A stretch of DNA of 64,000 nt from the NCBI RefSeq assembly GCF_000002875.2, contig NC_009419.2, positions 1,724,642 to 1,788,641 on the forward strand, given 5' to 3'. The translations under genes were made by a program, and so were the position numbers. Below, piece by piece: positions 31,378 through 42,502 of the stretch. Positions within the stretch are counted from its first letter, which is position 1, and each line of letters opens with the position of its first letter. Source of the stretch: Leishmania infantum JPCM5 (Eukaryota; Euglenozoa; Kinetoplastea; Trypanosomatida; Trypanosomatidae). A model generated the notes under the pieces. It saw nothing but the letters and a program-made list of their open reading frames with translations. It ran no database searches and was not told the origin of the DNA.

Positions 31378-32331
31378 ATGGCCGCTTCAAACAAGGCTTG
31401 GGACGCGCGCTACGTGAACCCCGATCACCCGCATGACACCTCTTACTATATGAAGTGCATCGGCGGCGGCATCCTCGCCTGCGGTACTACCCACACCGCC
31501 GTCTGCCCTCTCGATGTCGTAAAGTGTAACATGCAGGTGAGCCCCGAGAGGTTCAAGTCTCTCGGCCAGGGCATTAGCCTGATCATGAAGGAGGAGGGCA
31601 TCGGTGCCAACGGCCTGATGAAAGGCTGGCTGCCGACCCTCTGCGGCTACTCTGCCCAGGGTGCCTTCAAGTTCGGTCTCTATGAGTACTTCAAGGACCT
31701 CTACGCGAACATGGCGGGCCAGGAGAACGCGAAGAAGTACGAGGGCATCATCTGGCTTGCCGGCTCCGCATCTGCGGAGTTCTTTGCTGATATGGGTCTG
31801 TGCCCGTTCGAGATGACTAAGGTGAAGGTGCAGACGTCGCCGAAAGGAACCTTCCCAACGGGCATGCTCGCTGCCATGGCCTCCATGCGCGCCGACCCCT
31901 CCTCCGGCTTCCCTTACAAGTCACTGGTGCCGCTGTGGGGCCGCCAGATCCCGTACACGATGGCGAAGTTCTTCTTCTTTGAGAAGGTTGTGCGCATGTT
32001 CTACCAGTACGTCTTCACGAAACCGAAGGAGCAGTACAACAAGGCCACGCAGCTCTCCATCACCTTCGCCTCTGGGTATATCGCTGGCGTTATCTGCGCC
32101 ATTGTTTCGCACCCCGCGGACACCCTCGTCTCTGCTCGCGGTAAGGCGAGCAACGCTGGCAAGTCGTATGGCCAGATCGCGAAGGAGATGGGCTACATAA
32201 ATGTGTGCAGCAAGGGTCTCGGAACTCGTATCCTGATGATCGGCACGCTGACGGGTCTGCAGTGGTGGATCTACGACACCTACAAGACCGCCCTCGGCAT
32301 GGGCACGAGCGGTGGCAACGCCAAGAAATGA
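31378..32331 (+). CDS. mitochondrial phosphate carrier, copy B (SLC25A3 family)
   Basis: 317 aa; same carrier signatures as copy A (PLDVVKCNMQ, PFEMTKVKVQ, PADTLVSARGK). It differs at the N-terminus (MAASNKAWDARY), at residues about 67-97 (LGQGISLIMKEEG... GWLPTLCGYSAQG) and at the C-terminus (GGNAKK). Its GWLPT sequence resembles the conserved GWxPT of phosphate carriers better than copy A does. It is therefore the better candidate for the canonical phosphate importer (orthologue of T. brucei MCP11, from memory). Proton-coupled phosphate uptake across the inner membrane is the expected role. Separate UTRs mean the two copies can be regulated independently. Confidence 0.95.
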   Translation: MAASNKAWDARYVNPDHPHDTSYYMKCIGGGILACGTTHTAVCPLDVVKCNMQVSPERFKSLGQGISLIMKEEGIGANGLMKGWLPTLCGYSAQGAFKFGLYEYFKDLYANMAGQENAKKYEGIIWLAGSASAEFFADMGLCPFEMTKVKVQTSPKGTFPTGMLAAMASMRADPSSGFPYKSLVPLWGRQIPYTMAKFFFFEKVVRMFYQYVFTKPKEQYNKATQLSITFASGYIAGVICAIVSHPADTLVSARGKASNAGKSYGQIAKEMGYINVCSKGLGTRILMIGTLTGLQWWIYDTYKTALGMGTSGGNAKK

Positions 32332-33510
32332 AATGGTGGCCTTGTGGAATGTGAGCCCAGGGAGAGAATGTAAGGGGGCTGGAAAATGCGCAGATGTAGT
32401 TAGGTGTAAGCTGCTCGCATGGCGGTGTGGGACGTCTGTGAGTAAACAATGAGGTTTGTTGTGAGCTGTGGAGGGAAAGCTGATCTGGAGGCCAGTGTGT
32501 GTGAGATGGGCTGTAAAAGAATGGCCCTTTTTGTTGTACATGGGTCTTCTTTCTCCTCCATTAGTGACCGCTTCATGTTGGTTCCATTCAACTTTCTCCT
32601 TGTACATATGTGTGCGTGTCTGAAATATTTAACGTGAGATGTCGACGCGCCCTCTATTCTGCACTAGAACAATGGATCTGTTGATGTGATTGCCCTCTCT
32701 TGTTCGCCTGCACTTGCTTCTTGTTTTGTTTTTTCCGCTCTTCTCTCTTTTGGCACTTCCACGTGTGAGTATGCTCAGGTGAGTGCACGCGCGAGTATCT
32801 CTCTGCACGTGTGTGCGAAGGTACGCGACAGAGAAGGGTAAGGGAGAAGACGCGTGCGCGGACGGTCACCAATGCATGTCTCACCTGGCCCACCCACCCC
32901 TTTCCTTTCTTCTTGGTTTCCTTTGTTCTCCTAACTGGTTGTTACGTAGTGGCTGACCCATGGAGTAGGTGAGGTTCTTTTTTGTGTGGTTGTTGTTTGT
33001 TCTTCTTAAGTGTCTTGTGCTTGATTTCTTCGTTCGTTGGCTCTATAAGAGGGATTTCTAGGGTCGTGAGGCGCAAGCGGGCGAAAGCGAGAAAGGCATA
33101 AAGCAACACAGAGAGCGGGGAAAAGACACGGTGAGATGTCGTGATTCGGCGAACGGTCCCATACATAAACACGCGCTTAAAAGGGATGCGGTGGAAGTAG
33201 AGGTTTGCATCGGAAGAAGTGGATGCACGCACCGGTATCTTTTGTTCTCCGTTGGCCGCAACCCTTGCCAGGTCTTCCACCGTGAGCCTCATGTGGTCTC
33301 ATGTGGCTTAGCAGATGCGCCTTGAAGAGGGCGTCTTTGCTTGTCTCTTTCCCACGTATCGCGCCTCTTTGTGTCCACCTCTGCGCGACCGCGTCGTGTT
33401 ACCCGTTCACTCTTTCACATCGCTCACAGTCTGAATCTCTCTCTCTTCGTTGACTTCTCCGCTGTTGATTTTTTTTGTCACGTTTCCTCTCTTGACGTCC
33501 CTCACGGCTG

Positions 33511-33790
33511 ACCAGGAGAGAAACGAACACGCAACAGAAATAAGGAAAGCACCGCAGCCGGCAGCAGCAGAGGAAGAAGTCGAGAGAGAGACGGGAAACT
33601 CACGAAGGAACAGCAAAACAAAAATGAAGGAAAGTCCCAGAACGAGACGGGGGAAAAAGGAGAGAGACAGAGAGTGAAAGAGCGTCGTTTTTCGCTTGAA
33701 CTGTGTCGCTGCGCCGCGAAAGAAAAGACACTAGCAAGAAAAATCTGGCAGAAAAGTAAAAAGTGCGATGCCCCCCCCCCCACTCCCTCC
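33511..33790. other. polypurine block followed by polypyrimidine block
   Basis: On the + strand about 250 nt are dominated by G and A, unlike the CT-rich spacers elsewhere; at 33771 this flips to a C-run and CT-rich DNA. Visible composition only. Confidence 0.75.
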
Positions 33791-34066
33791 ACCTTCCCTT
33801 TCTTTCTCACGCCCATTTCTCTGCCCGTTCAGCTGAAGCCTCGTATCTTTTTTTCTGTTGCTCCAGCACGGCTTGCTTTTTTTTTGGTAGCATCAGCTGA
33901 CAGCTTCACAGTGATCGTGGTAGTGAGTGAAACTAGAGGCGGCAGACAAAACAGCTCGTTTTGTGCGATGAAGGGCATGAGAGGTGAGGATGGCGAGGTC
34001 ATTGGTCGCACGGGGTCGCTTTTGTGTATAGGCTTCTCATTTTCCTTTTCGCGCCGTTTTTCTTTG

Positions 34067-34110
34067 TTTTTTTTTTTGGGGGGGGGGGGTTCGCCTGTGG
34101 CACAGGCGAA
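34067..34110. other. T11-G12 homopolymer junction and 10-bp palindrome
   Basis: T run 34067-34077, G run 34078-34089, then 34090-34099 perfectly complementary to 34101-34110 with one spacer base. Function unknown; such runs are also prone to sequencing error in length. Confidence 0.8.
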
Positions 34111-34586
34111 AAGTCTATCGTCCTCGCTTTGTTTTCGTTCGTACTGTGTCTTTGCCTTCTTTTCTGCTTGGCGCCCCGCCCCTCTTCGTGCTTGTCGCCG
34201 CTGACAAACACTCTTTCTCTCCATCTCGCTCCTCCGGCTTCCTTGCTTTTTGTTTGTGTTTACATCCCTTTCTCCCCCTCCCCTCTAGTGACCTCTCTTC
34301 ACTGTGTTTGTGTATACGCGAATGCGTGTGTCTGCGCGTGCTTGTGTGTGCTCTGTCATTTTTAGGCATCTCACATCTTTTTTTCTCCCCCTCCTCTTCG
34401 ACTGTGATGCCTACAAGCCAACAAGCAGAAAAGAAACGGTACCGAGTCTTCTCTCGTGTAGCAGAACATCTTGCTCCTCTCATCAGGTGTGGGATCTAAG
34501 TTTTTTTTTAATGAATAGACCAGAAAAACAAGAGGGAAGCGAACAGGAAAAGTAAGCGATACCGACAACAGACAAGGAGGCAATGC

Positions 34587-34632
34587 GCGCCAGGATGCTC
34601 ACCCTGGCGCTCTCTTTTTGCGCTTCGGCGCA
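34587..34632 (+). other. two consecutive hairpins, second with TTCG tetraloop
   Basis: First: 34587-34594 pairs with 34603-34610 (8 bp, 8-nt loop), followed by a T5 run. Second: 34619-34623 pairs with 34628-34632 around TTCG. Possible structured RNA or UTR element; no family recognised. Confidence 0.6.
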
Positions 34633-35327
34633 TTATTCCGCTTCTGCACGTGGCTGGCATGATGGATAGCCGTGAGCGATGCTCTAGCGAGGAAGGCGTA
34701 CGCAGGGAGCACGGCAGATTCAGACCTTATTCATGTGCTCATCGTGGAGTTAGAGGGGGTGATCGTCAGAGCCAAGTGGAGCCTCCCGCTATGCCGAATG
34801 ATGCGCGGCGTTGATAATTCGAAGGGTTTTTGTGGCTGTCCATGTCTGGCGGTCAATACCTCTTTTGTTTGTGTGTTTCTCTGCATGCCAAGGATCGACG
34901 GATCGCATGTCTGCTGTACTCGGCGGCTACCTCATCCACCATTGCCTCCCCCTCCCCTCGCCTAACCTTGCATCCGGCCGGCTCTTCCTCTATCCTATGT
35001 GCTTTGTTTCTGAAGCCTTGTTCCGCTTTCGGGCGATCAGGTCGCGTTGTAACGACGGGCATCGCCATCTAGCGCACACGTGCATGTGATGCACTGAATA
35101 CTCGAACGGACCGTGTATCGCTCTCGCCGCTATTTTACCGTGTGCTTCGACTCGTGTGGGCGTGCTCCCTGCGCGCCATCATTCCCAAGCACACATATAG
35201 ACGCATAGAGAACACCGAGTTCATCCTTCACGTTGGTGACCGACATAGAACTGGGACAGCACCCCTGAGAACAGTCGCTCCTCCCCTCTAGCCCCGTCCC
35301 ACCAAGCCCCAACCACATTTTTCCTTC

Positions 35328-35329
35328 AG
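35328..35329 (+). promoter_or_regulatory. probable spliced-leader acceptor AG
   Basis: AG directly after a T/C tract, 29 nt before ATG 35358, with no ATG between. Confidence 0.6.
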
Positions 35330-35357
35330 GTTTCAATCATCTAGAGACCTGCGCATC

Positions 35358-36074
35358 ATGAACACCTCAACACCTGATAATTCAACGTCTGCAGCGGAGG
35401 CGTACGCGCTCTGGGGAGAGCGCATTCGACTGCTGTTCAGCAGCCCGCCGTCTTTTATCGAAGCTAGCCTTGAGCGAAACCCATTTGAGCGTCACTCATG
35501 CTGTGTGCCCACCGACTCCTTCGATATCGCATCCGCTGCCGCGCCTCCAATTCAGCGTGAAGCGGCCCTCCGCGCATCGTCTGAAAGCGCGGCGGACACG
35601 GACGTGGCGGCGCACGCTGGAGCCTGCAACTCCTATCCTGATGAAGCGCTCTTTCCCTTCTGCTTCTATGCGCGTCTCCTGCAATCGCAGGGCGCAGCTT
35701 CAAGTTTGCCGTCTGCTGCCCGGCTCGCCAGCACACGCACTTCCACCCTTCTGCAGACTCAGCAGCTACGAGTGGACGAAGAGGAGATGGCGGCGCGCCT
35801 CACTGAGCGACTGCGTGAGGGGACTTCGATTGCGCGCGCACGCCAGCAGCGGCTACGCGATGTCCCGCCAGGCAACCTTGTCTCCCCCTTTTGCGACCCC
35901 AAGGTGGAAAAGCAACAGGCACAGCTGCACTCGGAGTTGACTGCGTTTTTGCTGGAGTTGCGCCGGGAAAACCTCGCTTCCGTGCAGCTGCGCCATCAGC
36001 TGCAGCACAGTCGCGCCTTGCGCGCGCACCTCCACAGCTTGGGCTCTTTTTCTGATTCGTTCTGCGCGGAGTGA
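35358..36074 (+). CDS. conserved-type hypothetical protein (238 aa)
   Basis: I do not recognise this 238-aa protein. The N-terminus is Ser/Thr/Ala-rich. The C-terminal third (from about 138: DEEEMAARLTERLREG... then KVEKQQAQLHSELTAFLLELRREN...) is charged and heptad-like, probably a coiled coil. It has no membrane segment or known motif. The steady high-GC3 codon use, the predicted splice site 29 nt upstream and its position on the transcribed strand support a real gene. Its 3' UTR could extend far into the following 5.5-kb gap. Confidence 0.75.
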   Translation: MNTSTPDNSTSAAEAYALWGERIRLLFSSPPSFIEASLERNPFERHSCCVPTDSFDIASAAAPPIQREAALRASSESAADTDVAAHAGACNSYPDEALFPFCFYARLLQSQGAASSLPSAARLASTRTSTLLQTQQLRVDEEEMAARLTERLREGTSIARARQQRLRDVPPGNLVSPFCDPKVEKQQAQLHSELTAFLLELRRENLASVQLRHQLQHSRALRAHLHSLGSFSDSFCAE

Positions 36075-39000
36075 TCGTGCCGTGTTGCATGCGGAAAAAA
36101 AAAAGAGATTCACCGCTGAGCGTGTTTCTTGTCTCTTCTCCCACAGGAGTACCTAGTATTGATGAAGCTCCTCTCTCGCACCTTTGGGCTCCGCACACAC
36201 ACACTCGCATGCGCACATACCAGCGATGAATAAACGACAAAGAGCTAACACCGAGAAAAGATAGTGACCAGAATGCCAGCATCGAATTCTTCTCAAGGGA
36301 GCAGGAACGCGATGTGACCCTCGTACAATGCATGCCCGGTATGTGCGCAGAGTGACGCACTTACATACATTCCTGGCTCGCGCCACCTCCTCATCCCACC
36401 CAGACCCTCGCAGCCGCATCCCTGCTCATAACATGTGCCCTCTTCTGACGCTTCTTGCTCGCTTGCTCGCTTCTCTACCGCTGCTACCTTCCCGCAAGGC
36501 ACAAACATGAAGCATAGAACGGTACTGCCCTTGCACTTTCTTCTCTGCCCCTTCCCCCTCTTCTGCCTTTCTCTCTTTTCGCATCGCTTCCGCTGGCGGA
36601 TAACGACCCGAATCCGTCTCCCCAATCCATGCTGATCGTCTTGGTGTTTGCATCGGCGCGCCGACGTCGACACACGCCTCCGTCGAACCGCTGGTGGCTT
36701 TCTCCTCCCCTTGCATGCAACATTGCTTTATGACGCAACCCAGAATCTGCACGCGCGCACGCACACACACACACACAGGCACACCCTCCTGTGCCACCCC
36801 TTCCTCTCCGCTACACTTTAAGCAAGTAACCGTCACAAGCGACAAAAGTTTCCTCCATACTTTTGTTGTTTTGTTTTGTTGTTTTGTTGTTTTTCCTTTC
36901 GCGCGCGTGTGTGTTTGTTCTTTGTTCTTCTCGCTATTCTTGCGTCCTTTCACCTGACTCGCTGACCCTCCTCCGATACCTTCCTTTGCCTTCGCCCTTT
37001 TGTTTCGCTTTCGACACCCTTCATCAGCTACTCTACAGCCCCCCCCCCACACACACACACGCACACATCACTCATCACACCGCCTCCTGCACGTTCGCGG
37101 TCTTTGCGCTGCTTCTCTCCCTTTCTTAACGGCCCCGATCGTACACTGACGCTTTCCGAAAGAAAAAAGAAGCAGAAAAGGAGAAAACGCACACGGCAAG
37201 GTGCCACATTCGCTCAGGGAGTAGCAAGAAAGGTCAGACAGAACAACCGTACAAGCCACCTGTTCACCCCACTCAGCTCAGTCATCATCGCGCCGCCCTC
37301 TCGTCTACCTCCGCGTTCAGCGTCTCTCGACACAGACAAACGAGAAGAACCAAAGAAAGTTGTTTTGAATTCCCACACTTCTTTTCGCTCTCACTGTTAT
37401 CGGCTTCTGTTCTTCTTCGTGCCTTATTATACGCCCCCCCCCTGCACCCACCCAACCCCCTCTCTCACACAAGCTGAGTGCACGTGACACTTCTCAGACG
37501 CGCTGAACGGCAACCCCTTTGAGAAACCAGTATATACACCAGCTCGCTCTTGCGACCATTTTTTTTTGGTTGCTGCTTTGTCCGACCTCTCCGTTTTCCC
37601 TTTCTCGTCCGCATCTCTCACCCACCGCGAAGTCCTTGGTATCTCTCTCGTCTCGACTACAACACCCAAGCGCCCTCTTACACACGTTGTGGGAGGGGGT
37701 TTTTCTGGAAGCTGATCTCTCCCTCTGCCCGTGCTTCTCTCCGTGTTCACCGCCCTCCCCTCCCGCTCTCCTCATCATTTTCCACACGATTAGGGGTGGC
37801 TGTACTTCACCTATTGGCTGTTCTGTGCGTCTCTCTCTCTCTTCGCGCTCTTGTAACGCGAGTTCGTGGTCGTAGGGCTTCCTTTTGGTTCGCTTCACTC
37901 CTCGTTTTGTTCCCCATTCGGGAGATCGCACTGCTCTCTTAGTTCTGTTTTCGTTGTTTTCTTCATCTCTTTTTCACCCGCTGCGCCCTTCCCTCCCCTC
38001 GGCTCCGATCTTGATCTACACAATCTCATCTTTTTCCCTTTTTCCTCTTCCGCTTGCTTTGTCTTGTCCAACTGTGACAAGGTCCTCCCTCTCCTCCCTT
38101 CTTTGTGTGAACACCTCTCCTCTCCCCCTCTCCCTCTTGGTTGGCCGCTCCTTTCACTCGCCCTCTCTCTTTCTTTGATTTAATGTGTGTGTGTGCATGT
38201 GTGTGTGTGTGTTGTGTTCCGTCCCGCTTATTTGATCTCTTGTTTTCTGTATTTTTTTTTCTCTTTTTTGGATTCGTACGTACATCTTTCGCTCAGCTTT
38301 TTATCACCCTTTCCCAGTCTCAAGTCACCACGTCGAGCTTCACCTCACATCTCCCACACACACGACGCCTATCTCCCACTCCCTTCACTTCATCAGCGAC
38401 GCGCACGGACAGATATCATTTTCGTTGTTGCTACTCTCTCCCCGCTTTCACCGCTTCTGCCTCGTCTTGTGTGTGTGCTTGAGCGCGCTGTGAGTTTGCT
38501 TGCGTATTTCGTCTAGCAACAGAGCCTTTCAAGAAGGCAATCAAGCTGTATAGCGAGAGCGTGCACAGAGAAGGAGGCAATTTTTTTTAGGGCAGAGACT
38601 ACCTGTATTGCGTGGCACACTGGGAATAAGGTGTGCTTCTACATGCGCGGATACCCTTTCGAACCCTTTCCCTCACCCACACACGTGTTCCTCTTGACGC
38701 TCCGCCCCCTTCCCCGCACCACTCATACACACACGCTTGTCTGGACTTGATCCCTTTTCATCCCCTTCTCATTACCTGCTTTCCTTTGCCGTTCAACCCT
38801 TTGCGTCTCCTTGTCCCCTACCCCTCTTTCCGTCGATCTCGATTTTTCTGTAGTTGGTGCTCTCGCCTGCATCTTCGTCATCCTTTCGCGGAAAGGTCTC
38901 TACCCGCTGTTCTCTGCAGTTGGTACGCCGCTGCCGCCCTGTCGCACGGCCGTCGTTTTTTTTTTTCGTTGTTCGCTCTCCAAAACTACCACCACCACCC

Positions 39001-41424
39001 TCCCTTTTTCGTTTTTCATTTCCTTTCATTGGTTCCTCTCCTGAGAGGCGCAGTGTCGCGCGAGTATCCAACCCCCCTGCGTAGAACGAGGAACGAAGAG
39101 GCTTCACATGCAACAGCATAGCGAAAGCGATCTCTTTAGGCCTCCTCTGTTGTATGCGGGCATAACCGCTTCTCTCTTTGTTTCTCCAGTTTTGACCTAC
39201 GCGGTTGCGACAAGTACAGCGAAACACACACAAAAAAAAAAAACATAACCATTTGTGCAGCCTGGGTGCATCATCTATACGCTTGCATCTACCCTTGGCC
39301 GCTCACGCTCGATTCAAACAAGCTTCTTCTTACTTTCCCCTTTCATTCGGCGTTTCTGTGTTGTGGTGGGTTCAGTTGGACTGACGGCTCGCCGGGTTCC
39401 TCCCACCCCGCCCCTCCTCGCGCTGACCTTCACTGAAAAAAAAAAATACAGTTGCGAAGGCGCAAAGGGAAAGAAAGGAGGCAAATCAAAAAAAGTCCAA
39501 CGGAAAAAGGTAAAACAAACGGCTTACAGTCATTAAGGCACCGTCGGACATCACGTCCTGCGAGTTCAACAATCCGGTCCCCACCTCAAACGCACCGCCG
39601 ATCTTTCACCGCGGCACATCCATAACACAAGCGTGTTTCTTTCTCTGCCATTTAGTCGTGTGTGTGTGTGTGCTTCACAATTGTGCTGAGTGTTTTGTCT
39701 TTTGTCTTCCTGTACGTGGGCTCTTTCCCCCTCCCTTCCTCCCTCCCTCCTCCTCCATTTCGTGCACGGATTATTCTCTTATCTGGCCCTTTGAGCGCAC
39801 TGTCTCTCTTTTTCTTCGCCTATTATCATTTTCTTTCAGCTTATTGGTCTTTGTTCTTTTTTTCATTGCGCGCTCTGTGTGTGTGTGCGTGTGTGTTCTG
39901 TGTTTTCTTCTCTTCTTTGCGCTCTTTCGTCATCGTTTCTTTTCAATCTTGTTACCTGTTTTAGTCCCCCTTCCTCCTCATTTTTCTGACTCTTTTCCCA
40001 ATCAAATTTTTTTTGTGTTGCTGTTCTTGACCTATTCGCCCTCTGACCGCTCTTGGCTGCACCATCACAATTTTACTTTCTGGTTATATTTTTTTTGCAA
40101 TTTCTTGTAATTTCATCAGTAGTGCTTCTCTTTCTGAATTGTCTCTTTTTTTTTCGCGTGTGTGTGTGTCTTGGCCTGTGCCTGTGTGCATGAGTAGATC
40201 TGTCAGCGATACCCTCTTCTCCGCTCCAACCCCCCTCTCCCCTTCATTCCACAATTCCTCACCCGTAGTACTTTCTTTGTGCTCGTCTTCCCGTCTTCTG
40301 TGCTACTTCTCTTTTTAACCCCCTGCTCCTCTTTTTGTTTCTCTGACTCGTGTGCTAACACTTTTCTCAAAAAAAAAAACGTTGTTTTTTTTTCTTGTTT
40401 CGCTTGTTGAGCTCTTGTTCTGTGTGTGCGTGTGTGCCTGTATTCCTCCACATCTAGATAGACTAGCACAGCCGGTACCAAAACCTTTTTCTCCCGCTAG
40501 CAAGGATATCTGTTTCGACAAGCTACGTATACCACGCAAAGGCGTCTATACAACCGATTTCATCTCTTTTTGATTTTCTATCATAGCTCGCTTTATTGCC
40601 TGTGTGTGTGAGTGTGTGTGCGCGCCTCAGCGCATACCCTTTATACATAGGTGTGGGAGTGCTAAGTTGCGTTTTTGTGTCGCACCCCTGTCCTTGTGTC
40701 GATTTACCGCTTTATTTGCTGTCTTTGGTTCGTTGTTGATCTGACCTGTGCCTTTTTCATTCTGCTCTTGCTCTCTTTTTTGTTGTTCTTAGTCACGCGC
40801 GTCTACACGTTTACTGGGCATTCCGTCTCAGAGTGTCTCACCCTTCACGCGTGTGTGTCTCCGCGGCTGGTGTGCTTCATTTTTGTTGCCCTGTTATTAT
40901 TATGATCGGCTGTTTCTATAAGTAGCTTCTAGCCTTGGATCTACGCACAATCTCCTCCATCTGTCTTCATCTTGCGCCTTTTATTATTCCTTTCGCCGCC
41001 CAATCTCTTTTTCGTTCTCCTTGTTGCTCTCCGTGTGTGTGTGTGTGCGTGCGTTTGTCTGTGCGCTTTTCGTTCGCTTTTTTTTCATCTTTGTGCTTTA
41101 CCTCTCTACGTGTGGGTCCACGACTTCTGCCCTCCCCCTCCCCTCCTCGGAGTGTCTTCTTTTTCTGCTCCCCGCCAACCCCTTTTCAGCTTTCGTTTTC
41201 TTTTTGTTCTGTTTCGTTGTACTCCTGCCCGTTTGGAGCGAGTGCGCAGTCGTCCAGTCGTTCAGTGATTCCTCTGTGTCTTCATTGCCACCTGACGCGC
41301 ATCTGCGCTAGCGTTGACCTTTTCTCCCGTTCACTTTGTTACGCTCGTATTGCTGCGCTCTACTCGTTTTTTTTTTGTTCGGCGTCTTCATTTCACTTTG
41401 GGTTCGCTTCTCTCGTCGCTTTGC

Positions 41425-41461
41425 TTGTGTGTGTGTGTGTGTGTGCGTGTGTGTGTGTGTT
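41425..41461. repeat. (GT)n microsatellite
   Basis: About 37 nt of GT with one GC interruption, the longest dinucleotide repeat noticed in the window. Confidence 0.92.
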
Positions 41462-41587
41462 TTCGAGCCATCTATCGCGTCTTGTGTTCGGTCGTTTTAT
41501 CGCCCCTCTCTACCTCACTCTCTTGGCCCTTTCCTTTCTTTTGCTGTTGGTGTTTCCCCTCTCCCCCTTCCTGCCTGTTACGATATT

Positions 41588-41589
41588 AG
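41588..41589 (+). promoter_or_regulatory. probable spliced-leader acceptor AG for CCCH gene
   Basis: AG after the tract CCCCTCTCCCCCTTCCTGCC, 54 nt before the ATG; a second candidate at 41636-41637. Confidence 0.55.
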
Positions 41590-41642
41590 CAGGCGCCCGC
41601 TGAACGGATTGTGTCACTCTTTTTTTTTGTGATTAAGTCTCC

Positions 41643-42446
41643 ATGTCAGGCATGTATCACGGCGTGTCTACGCCGCCGCAACATCCCCAAATGGCGTCCA
41701 TCGTGTACGTGCCAAGCTCTCAACCAAATCCAGTGGCGTACTACGCCGCGGAGCCGGTCATGAATCCGCAGTCTATACAACAACTCCCGCAACATCAAGT
41801 TTCGCTCGTGTACCCAGACACCCCGGCCCAGCAGCGTATGCAAGCACCACAGCAGCAGGTGGTCATCCCTGAGAGCTTTGCTACCGAGGCGACCCCCTTC
41901 TACGCTTACCAGCCGGCGCGGCACGAAACGAGCGTCAACACCAGCAACCTAGTCTGCCTCGTTCCCACGGTCACCGCTAACAACTCGCCGCAGCTGCCCA
42001 TGCTGATTCAGTCGCTGGGCTCTAGATCCATCAGCTTTCATGCCGACCCTGCCTTGCGTACTCAGGAAACGCACGCTACACCACAGGCGATGCAGCAGGT
42101 GCTGACACCAGACTACATGCAGGTCGCGATGGAGACGCCCGTGCCTCTGTCGCAGTCCGCGATCGACCCAGCCCCCAAGACAAACGTGATGAACTCTTCT
42201 GAGGTGTGCCGTCACTACATCAATGGCCGCTGCAACCGCCGAAAGTGTCGTTTTCTTCACCCTGACCTGCGTAGCCCAGTCATGCCCTCCCATGCGACCT
42301 GTACGCCTTGCGATTCAGCACCGATCATGAAAAATCCGTCGTTCGCCCAAGTTTCTCCGTTGACGCCATACTCCAGCCTTTCAACAGCTTCGCTGAATAG
42401 CTTCAGTGTTCCCCCTTCCACTCAGTGGGAAACCATCCTGTGGTGA
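41643..42446 (+). CDS. CCCH zinc-finger RNA-binding protein
   Basis: 267 aa. One zinc finger near the C-terminus, EVCRHYINGRCNRRKCRFLHP, has spacing C-x7-C-x4-C-x3-H (Cys189, Cys197, Cys202, His206). This is slightly shorter than the common C-x8-C-x5-C-x3-H, but the spacing is known among kinetoplastid CCCH proteins. The rest is low-complexity, rich in Gln, Pro, Ser, Met and Tyr. Such proteins usually bind mRNA and control stability or translation, the main level of gene control in trypanosomatids. The gene is isolated by 5.6 kb upstream and 5.4 kb downstream, suggesting long regulatory UTRs. I cannot assign it to a named ZC3H family member. Confidence 0.9.
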   Translation: MSGMYHGVSTPPQHPQMASIVYVPSSQPNPVAYYAAEPVMNPQSIQQLPQHQVSLVYPDTPAQQRMQAPQQQVVIPESFATEATPFYAYQPARHETSVNTSNLVCLVPTVTANNSPQLPMLIQSLGSRSISFHADPALRTQETHATPQAMQQVLTPDYMQVAMETPVPLSQSAIDPAPKTNVMNSSEVCRHYINGRCNRRKCRFLHPDLRSPVMPSHATCTPCDSAPIMKNPSFAQVSPLTPYSSLSTASLNSFSVPPSTQWETILW

Positions 42447-42480
42447 GCAACAGCCGCAAAAAGTGTAAGATGCGGTATGC

Positions 42481-42502
42481 TGTGTGTGTGTGTGTGTGTG
42501 TG
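42481..42502. repeat. (TG)n microsatellite
   Basis: 22-nt uninterrupted TG run shortly after the CCCH stop codon, in the presumed 3' UTR. Confidence 0.92.

Larger units (their letters stand above)
32332..35357. other. long intergenic region
   Basis: 3 kb without a supported gene. It contains a purine-rich block (33511-33765) switching abruptly to a C-run and pyrimidines (from 33771), a T11-G12 homopolymer junction followed by a perfect inverted repeat (34067-34110), and two adjacent hairpins, the second with a TTCG loop (34587-34632). AG at 35328-35329, after a T/C tract, is the likely acceptor for the next gene. Confidence 0.65.
36075..41642. other. 5.6-kb gene-free, strongly pyrimidine-rich region
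   Basis: No convincing gene. From about 36800 to 41640 the + strand is dominated by C and T with repeated T tracts. It carries microsatellites (CA at about 36762-36779 and 37050-37068, TG at about 38183-38212 and 39659-39672, GT at 41425-41461). The many open frames give Phe/Leu/Ser/Cys/Val-rich low-complexity translations with no recognisable domain. Two short purine-rich islands interrupt it (37159-37240 and about 39430-39520). AGs at 41588-41589 and 41636-41637 are likely acceptors for the CCCH gene, so most of the gap is probably 3' UTR and spacer rather than its 5' UTR. Confidence 0.7.

Noticed and set aside
40935..41603. 222-aa + strand open frame
   Set aside because: Phe/Leu/Ser/Cys-rich translation of CT-rich spacer with no domain; GT microsatellite lies inside.
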